Positions 40,889-46,031 of a DNA stretch of 46,031 nt are shown in pieces; the first letter of the stretch is position 1; each line of letters starts with the position of its first letter. This DNA comes from Syntrophobacter sp. SbD1 (lineage in GTDB: Bacteria > Desulfobacterota > Syntrophobacteria > Syntrophobacterales > Syntrophobacteraceae), in NCBI GenBank assembly GCA_900290365.1, contig OMOE01000001.1, positions 3,772-49,802 of the forward strand. The letters are read 5' to 3'. The notes beneath the pieces were generated by a model, which searched no databases, was not told where the DNA came from, and saw nothing but the letters and a program-made list of their open reading frames with translations. A program made the position numbers and the translations under genes.

Positions 40889-43800
40889 ATGGCTTTCGTT
40901 CATCTGCATGTTCATACACAATACAGCCTTCTTGACGGCGCCATTCGTCTCAAGGACCTGTTTGAAACGGCAAAGGCCTACGGGATGCCCGCTGTGGCCA
41001 TTACCGACCATGGCAACATGTTCGGCGCTCTGGAATTTTACGAACTGTCTAAAAAATACGGGACCAAGCCAATAATAGGCTGCGAGGCCTATGTTGCCCC
41101 CAGGAGCCGCCATGATCGAGGGGGGAAGGCTGAAGGAGATGCTAACGGGGATGAGGACCGAAGTTTTCATCTGACGCTTCTGGCCCGTAACCGGACCGGT
41201 TATCAGAACCTGATAAAGCTGGTCTCGCTCGGCTATACCGAGGGGTTCTACTACAAGCCGCGCATGGACAGGGAAATCCTGGCGCGGCACAGCGAGGGTT
41301 TGATATGCCTTTCGGGCTGCCTGAAAGGAGAGATTTCCCAGCTTTTGATCAGAAATCAGATCGAGAGCGCAAAAAAGACGGCTCAAGATTACGCGCAAAT
41401 ATTTGAGCCCGGTAATTTTTACCTGGAAATCCAGGCTAACGGCATCCCGGTACAGGCCGTCGCAAATGAAGGGCTCGTGCGCCTGGCCCGGGAACTCTCA
41501 CTTCCGCTGGTGGCCACAAACGACTGCCATTACCTTCGCAAAAGCGACTCCCGCGCACACGAGATCCTGCTTTGCATTCAAACGGGCAAAACGGTTTTGG
41601 ATGAAAAAAGGCTAAAGTTCCAGACCGATCAGCTCTACTTCAAATCCCCCGAAGAGATGGCAAAAGAGTTCGCATATGTTCCCGAGGCGCTCGCCAATAC
41701 TGTGGCGATCGCCGAAAAATGTGATCTTAAGCTGGATCTGGGCAGTTACCATTTCCCGGTATTTCCGCTTGAGGCAGGCGAGAACATCGACGAGCGGTTC
41801 GAACGCGAGGCGCGGGAAGGCTTCGAGCTGCGCATCGAAGCGATACGGCGCAAACACCCATCTTTTGGCGAGGAGCAGCTTCTGGAGTATCGCCAGAGGC
41901 TTGACTATGAAATCGGCGTCATAAAGCAGATGGGATTTCCCGCCTATTTTTTGATTGTGGCGGATTTCATAAATTATGCGAAAAACAACGGGGTGCCGGT
42001 CGGCCCAGGCCGGGGGTCCGCAGCCGGTAGCCTTATAGCCTATGTTATGCGCATAACCGATCTCGACCCAATCGAACACGGGCTAATTTTCGAGCGCTTC
42101 CTGAACCTTGAGCGCATCAGCATGCCCGACATCGACGTGGATTTTTGCGTAAACGGCCGTGACAGGGTCCTGGAATATGTCACCAACAAATACGGCAAGG
42201 ACCGGGTCGCACAAATCGCCACATTCGGTACGATGCAGCCGCGCGCTGTGATCCGCGACGTCGGCCGGGCGCTCGCAATGCCTTACAACGATGTGGACCG
42301 TATCGCCAAGCTGATCCCGCCCACCCTTGGGATCGACCTGAACAGGGCCATGGCCGTCGAGCCCCGCCTCAACGAGATGCAGTCGGAAAACCCGCAGGTA
42401 AAGGAGCTGTTTGAAATCGCTCAGGTCCTCGAAGGACTCACCCGCCATGTCTCCACCCACGCGGCCGGTGTGGTGATGTCCGACAAGCCCATTGTTGAAT
42501 ATATGCCCCTTTATGTCGGCCAGGAAGGTGAAAGCGTAACTCAATATCCCATGAAATACGTCGAAAAAGCCGGACTGATAAAGTTCGACTTCCTGGGCCT
42601 GAGAAACCTTACCGTAATCGCCGACGCGATCAACCTCATCGCGCAAAATCATGAGACCCGGGTCAATATCGAAGATCTCCCCCTGGACGATCCGGATACC
42701 TACGCCCTGCTCAGCCGCGCCGACACCACCGGGGTGTTCCAGCTCGAAAGCTCCGGGATGCGCGACATACTTGTGAGACTGCGCCCGGAAAACTTCGCCG
42801 ATATTGTGGCCCTGGTCGCCCTCTACCGCCCCGGCCCGCTGGAAAGCGGCATGGTGGAAAACTATATACAGGGCAAACACGGCGGGCAGGTCGTCTACGA
42901 TCTCGACATCCTCAAGCCGATACTGGAATCGACCTACGGGGTTATCCTCTACCAGGAGCAGGTGATGAAAATCGCCAGCGCCCTGGCCAGCTACTCCCTG
43001 GGAGAAGCCGATATTCTTCGCCGGGCCATGGGGAAAAAAATCGGCGAACTGATGAACGCTCAAAGGGACCGGTTCGTTAAAGGCGCCGTGAAAAACGGCA
43101 TCGATTCTGTTAAAGCGAACCGCATTTTCGACCTCATGGCCAAATTCGCCGAATACGGCTTCAACAAGTCTCATAGCGCGGCCTACGCCCTGATCGCTTA
43201 TCATACCGCCTGGCTGAAGGCCCATTATCCGGTCGAGTTCATGGCGGCCCTCATGAACAGCTTTCTGAACAGTTCCGATCAGATCGTAAAGATGATAAAC
43301 CAGTGCGCCCAGATGGATATCAAAATTCTGCCGCCCGATGTAAATGAGAGCAGCAGGGCCTTCCAGGTAGTGGGGCGAATGATCCGGTTCGGGCTGGGTG
43401 CGGTCAAAAACGTCGGTGAAGCCGCCGTCGAGGTCATTTTGCAGGTTCGCAAGGAACAGGGTCCGTACACAACGATCAATGACTTCTGTGAGCGGATCGA
43501 TTCGCAGAAAGTGAACCGGCGGGTGATCGAACAGCTCATTCGATGCGGCGCCTTTGACTCCCTGCATCCCAATCGCGCACAGCTCATGGCGGGCCTCGAC
43601 GATTTGCTCGATCGCGCCGCCTCCGTCCAGAAAGACAAGCAGGCCGGTCAGATGAACTTGTTTGACATGCTGCGTTCGCAAAATAAGATGAAAGTTCCTC
43701 CACTTCCCGATATTCCGGAGTGGGACAGCCGAATGCAGCTCCAGTTCGAAAAGGAGTCCATCGGATTCTATATTTCCGGCCATCCCCTCGATTATTATTC

Positions 43801-44371
43801 TGAACAGATTCGCTCGGTGTGCACCGCCGACACTCAATCGGTAAAAGAAAAACGGGAAGGCTCCGAAGTCGTGCTCTGCGGCCTGTTCTCGATAATAAAG
43901 GAAATCACCACCAAACGTGGGGACCGGATGGCGTTTTTAAACCTCGAAGACAAAGAGGGCACAATCGAGGTCGTGGCCTTCGCCGAGCCTTTCACCCAGG
44001 CCCGGGACCTGATTGCCGGCGATGAACCGCTGGTGCTGTGGGCCAAGGTCCAGCATGACGAAAAATCGACAAAGCTGATCGCCAACAATATCCTGAATAT
44101 GGAAGAAGCCGGACTGCAGGCCGTGGACTCGGTGCATATAACGCTCGACTCCGCCAGGATGGACAGGGACTCTTTCGGACGTCTGAGACACCTGCTGATC
44201 ACCCATCCCGGCGAGTGCAGGGCCATACTGCACCTTGCAGTGCAAAACATGGGGGAAGCCATACTAGATTTGAGCAAACTGCCCGTCAACCCCTCTCAGT
44301 CGTTCTTTGAGGACATGCACCAATATTTCGGTCCGGACTGCGCGCAGCCGGTTTATAAAAACGGCCACTAG
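40889..44371 (+). CDS. dnaE: DNA polymerase III alpha subunit
   Basis: This 1160-aa replicative polymerase of the DnaE1 type has standard family length. It starts MAFVHLHVHTQYSLLDGAIR, the PHP domain with its metal-site histidines, plus AVAITDHGNMFGALEFY. The palm contains GPGRGSAAGSLIAYVM and the catalytic PDIDVDF (Asp414, Asp416). The fingers region includes RPGPLESGMVENYIQGKHG and ILYQEQVMKIASALASYSLG. Then come ADILRRAMGKKIGELMNAQ, KSHSAAYALIAYHTAWLKA, an HhH region, and an OB fold at ~985-1070 (VVLCGLFSIIKEITTKRGDR). The C-terminus is complete. It is divergent from glmS; nothing downstream appears co-transcribed. Confidence 0.98.
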   Translation: MAFVHLHVHTQYSLLDGAIRLKDLFETAKAYGMPAVAITDHGNMFGALEFYELSKKYGTKPIIGCEAYVAPRSRHDRGGKAEGDANGDEDRSFHLTLLARNRTGYQNLIKLVSLGYTEGFYYKPRMDREILARHSEGLICLSGCLKGEISQLLIRNQIESAKKTAQDYAQIFEPGNFYLEIQANGIPVQAVANEGLVRLARELSLPLVATNDCHYLRKSDSRAHEILLCIQTGKTVLDEKRLKFQTDQLYFKSPEEMAKEFAYVPEALANTVAIAEKCDLKLDLGSYHFPVFPLEAGENIDERFEREAREGFELRIEAIRRKHPSFGEEQLLEYRQRLDYEIGVIKQMGFPAYFLIVADFINYAKNNGVPVGPGRGSAAGSLIAYVMRITDLDPIEHGLIFERFLNLERISMPDIDVDFCVNGRDRVLEYVTNKYGKDRVAQIATFGTMQPRAVIRDVGRALAMPYNDVDRIAKLIPPTLGIDLNRAMAVEPRLNEMQSENPQVKELFEIAQVLEGLTRHVSTHAAGVVMSDKPIVEYMPLYVGQEGESVTQYPMKYVEKAGLIKFDFLGLRNLTVIADAINLIAQNHETRVNIEDLPLDDPDTYALLSRADTTGVFQLESSGMRDILVRLRPENFADIVALVALYRPGPLESGMVENYIQGKHGGQVVYDLDILKPILESTYGVILYQEQVMKIASALASYSLGEADILRRAMGKKIGELMNAQRDRFVKGAVKNGIDSVKANRIFDLMAKFAEYGFNKSHSAAYALIAYHTAWLKAHYPVEFMAALMNSFLNSSDQIVKMINQCAQMDIKILPPDVNESSRAFQVVGRMIRFGLGAVKNVGEAAVEVILQVRKEQGPYTTINDFCERIDSQKVNRRVIEQLIRCGAFDSLHPNRAQLMAGLDDLLDRAASVQKDKQAGQMNLFDMLRSQNKMKVPPLPDIPEWDSRMQLQFEKESIGFYISGHPLDYYSEQIRSVCTADTQSVKEKREGSEVVLCGLFSIIKEITTKRGDRMAFLNLEDKEGTIEVVAFAEPFTQARDLIAGDEPLVLWAKVQHDEKSTKLIANNILNMEEAGLQAVDSVHITLDSARMDRDSFGRLRHLLITHPGECRAILHLAVQNMGEAILDLSKLPVNPSQSFFEDMHQYFGPDCAQPVYKNGH

Positions 44372-44416
44372 GCGGTGGGACCGCCGGCCGGGTATGCCGC
44401 CGCCTTTGGCGGCGGC
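44371..44416 (+). terminator. Pair of GC-rich hairpins after dnaE
   Basis: GGCGGTGGGACCGCC at ~44371-44385 and GCCGCCGCCTTTGGCGGCGG C at 44396-44416 are strong stems directly after the dnaE stop. No T-run follows, so termination is likely but not canonical. Confidence 0.45.
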
Positions 44417-44600
44417 AAGAAAAACCTCTAAGTCCTCCCGACTGAAAAATTTCCACGTCGGAGCGCAACGGCGCCGAAGCAACTCTGTTTATCCCCACCC
44501 GTCAGGTCTTGTGCCTCTTCCGAGAGCCGTGAGTAGGACCAATTGTGGCGCCTTCCTTCTCGGCTCTCACCATTTTAGCAGGTTAATCTGGCCGGTGAGT

Positions 44601-44966
44601 GTGAAGGCGCCGTAGTAAAGGCGATGATCGAGGGAGCGTGTGATGGGATTGCGCAGACAAGGGAGGAGATTTTGGAATCGGTTGTTGAGTTTTTCTGATG
44701 CGAACAGCGACGGGCGAAAAAGGCTATTCGAATTCTCGTCAGGGAAGTACAAGGTCAGAAAAAGTTAGACCCCAAGTGACCTTTTCAGTTGCCCACCTTA
44801 GCCGCTTTGGTTCATTCCGGCTTTTCCTCTCAACTTCCCCGAAGAAAGTCTTGCGCTTTCTTCTTTCCGTTGAGTATTTCCGCCGAGCATTTTCACTGGG
44901 CTTCTTACTCCGACCTCTTGGGGTCCGCCTGAAATCTAAACACAATGAAGAGACTGTCAAGGAGAG
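44601..44966. repeat. Direct repeat copy 1 (366 bp) flanking the zinc-ribbon-like gene
   Basis: It aligns along its length with 45449-45775: start GTGAAGGCGCCGTAGTAAAG, middle CCCCAAGTGACCTTTTCAGT, then TTTCTTCTTTCCGTTGAGTA, end ACTGTCAAGGAGAG. The gap 44417-45003 holds no other supported gene. On the minus strand both copies keep an open peptide PKRLRxATEKVTWG, perhaps a relic of a transposase or other coding sequence that I cannot name. Confidence 0.8.
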
Positions 44967-45003
44967 CACAAAGGCCTCTCTCCGAAAACATCTTGACCTG
45001 GTT

Positions 45004-45276
45004 TTACACTATCTTGGTTGGCGGCTCCTGGTTGGCCATAAGGACGATATCCCTTGGATTGCAAAGTTGGCTTGGAAGTTGGGCGACTCTTCCACACGCA
45101 ATGCACACAAAATTAATCTTCGTGAGTTTGGGTTTGCAAATGTGTCGTGGGTCCGTCGATGCCCGCCCGCAATCTTCGCAAACATGGGCCTCCTCTAGTT
45201 CGACAGGGTTGCACAGATGTCCGGTCTCACCGGCGGCTTTACCGCAAGACTCGCATATATGAGCCTTCTTCTCCAT
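45004..45276 (-). CDS. Small cysteine-rich zinc-ribbon-like protein
   Basis: This 90-aa protein is made of three repeats: HICESCGKAAGETGHLCNP, HVCEDCGRASTDPRHICKP and FVCIACGRVAQLPSQLCNP. Each has C-x2-C-G and a later (H/Q)-(x)-C-(N/K)-P, which looks like a metal-binding knuckle. GAGGAG lies 9 bp before ATG 45276. There is no signal peptide and no other domain. Similar 'CxxCG...HxC' small proteins occur in Desulfobacterota and have no known function that I can recall. It lies between two ~350-bp direct repeats, so it may move or be duplicated with them. Confidence 0.78.
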   Translation of the reverse strand: MEKKAHICESCGKAAGETGHLCNPVELEEAHVCEDCGRASTDPRHICKPKLTKINFVCIACGRVAQLPSQLCNPRDIVLMANQEPPTKIV

Positions 45277-45448
45277 GTGGTTTGTCTCCTCTTTTGCTGA
45301 ATGGCCAACGTGGGAAAGTCCTCACTCTCAAATCGAAAGGGATCAACGAGCGGAGAACCTTATGAACATTGGCCGTAATGCTATCCACTAACAGAGCAAC
45401 AGTCAATCTGCCTCTGGGTAGTTACTGATTTCCGAAGAGCGGGGGAGA

Positions 45449-45775
45449 GTGAAGGCGCCGTATTAAATGCGATGATCCAGTGTTCGTGTGATTGGATTGT
45501 GAGGAGCAGGGAGGAGTTGATGGAAAGGATTTTTAAGTTTTTCTGAACTGATCAGAATGTATTTCTAGTCGGGGAAGCGCAAGATCGAAAAAATAACCCC
45601 AAGTGACCTTTTCAGTTGCCCGCCTTAGCCGCTTTGGCTCATCCCGGCGAAGAAAGTTTTGCGCTTTCTTCTTTCCGTTGAGTATTTCCGCCGAGCATAT
45701 TGACTGGGCTTCTTACTTCGACCTCTTGGGGTCCGTCTGTAATTTAAACACAATAAAGAAACTGTCAAGGAGAGG
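45449..45775. repeat. Direct repeat copy 2 (327 bp) flanking the zinc-ribbon-like gene
   Basis: This is the same orientation and order as 44601-44966, shorter because a stretch around TTTTCCTCTCAACTTCC is missing and because of further small losses. Small open frames across it are repeat-derived and not supported as genes. Confidence 0.8.
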
Positions 45776-46031
45776 AGTTGCTGGAAACGATTTCTCCGGT
45801 TCTTTTGATTTATATAACTGCAGAAGCGAGTTCCAATTAATATCTTCGATGCATTCGTACAGTGTGAGTTACTGAAAAATTTCCCACCAACCTCAAATCA
45901 AAATTCGCTGAAATCGCATTGGGACCGGGGGAATGCCATGTTGAGCAGAAATAAAAGTACTGCTGATACCAGACGCTCCGGATTTATTTCTTGCATCTAG
46001 TTGCGATTTGACATTAATGTTGCGTGTGTTG
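45776..46031. other. Distal AT-rich end of window, nothing recognised
   Basis: Beyond direct repeat 2 I see no gene, RNA or clear repeat. A gene may begin past the window edge. Confidence 0.5.

Noticed and set aside
42083..43837. 584-aa open frame on the minus strand opposite dnaE
   Set aside because: dnaE is complete and unmistakable on the other strand. The antisense frame has no recognisable domain and arises from GC-biased third positions.
44698..45198. 166-aa plus-strand frame after dnaE
   Set aside because: It crosses direct repeat 1 and runs opposite the cysteine-repeat gene, which has a good ribosome binding site and three motif repeats. The plus frame has neither.
45603..45875. 90-aa plus-strand frame in direct repeat 2
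   Set aside because: It is repeat-derived, the equivalent frame in copy 1 differs, and no start signal or domain is visible.

Overview
The window reads as a chromosomal segment of a Gram-negative anaerobe of the Desulfobacterota (former Deltaproteobacteria), perhaps Syntrophobacter-like. This is inference. It rests on the envelope gene content (two-partner secretion, TonB/ExbB/ExbD, porins, OmpH/Skp, a PEP-CTERM-like protein), on the DUF6125 and cysteine-rich small-protein families, and on the many families of short palindromic or iterated repeats. No rRNA, tRNA, CRISPR array or phage module was seen.

Region 1 (119-21020, all +) is the most distinctive. It begins with two exported FKBP/SlyD-like proteins, the second fused to a thioredoxin-like domain. 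Next come a TpsB outer-membrane transporter with an unusually cysteine-rich barrel and a giant TpsA haemagglutinin-like exoprotein (3344 aa). A Ton-type energy set follows: an ExbB-like proton channel fused to exported DUF2341 and LamG domains, then ExbD and TonB. A putative porin and a membrane-anchored coiled-coil protein close the block. I read this as one secretion and surface-display system in which a two-partner secretion pair has acquired its own folding factors and its own Ton motor. Nearly every junction downstream of tpsB carries a different short repeat family, and two junctions carry GxxExxY (PD-(D/E)XK-like) elements.

Region 2 (21036-29786) holds glycosylation-type genes: a GT2 glycosyltransferase, a polytopic GT-C-like protein, and on the minus strand three TMTC-like membrane proteins with C-terminal TPRs. 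Each of the three has a hydrophilic loop built from translated intergenic-type repeats, a different family in each gene.

Region 3 (29882-38083) is a mosaic: an AAA/DUF4143 ATPase, a cysteine-rich PstS-like secreted protein, a PEP-CTERM-like protein behind a GEMM-like (cyclic dinucleotide) riboswitch candidate, an unlisted 57-aa ORF with its own terminator, an OmpH/Skp-like lipoprotein, and an outer-membrane protein whose first ~135 codons nearly duplicate those of the porin in region 1 while its barrel is unrelated. It ends with an intact GxxExxY gene inside a 540-bp element with perfect 33-bp terminal inverted repeats.

Region 4 (38081-46031) contains housekeeping genes: DUF6125 plus glmS on the minus strand, and dnaE divergently on the plus strand. 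Beyond them is a repeat-rich tail in which a cysteine-rich zinc-ribbon-like gene sits between two ~350-bp direct repeats.
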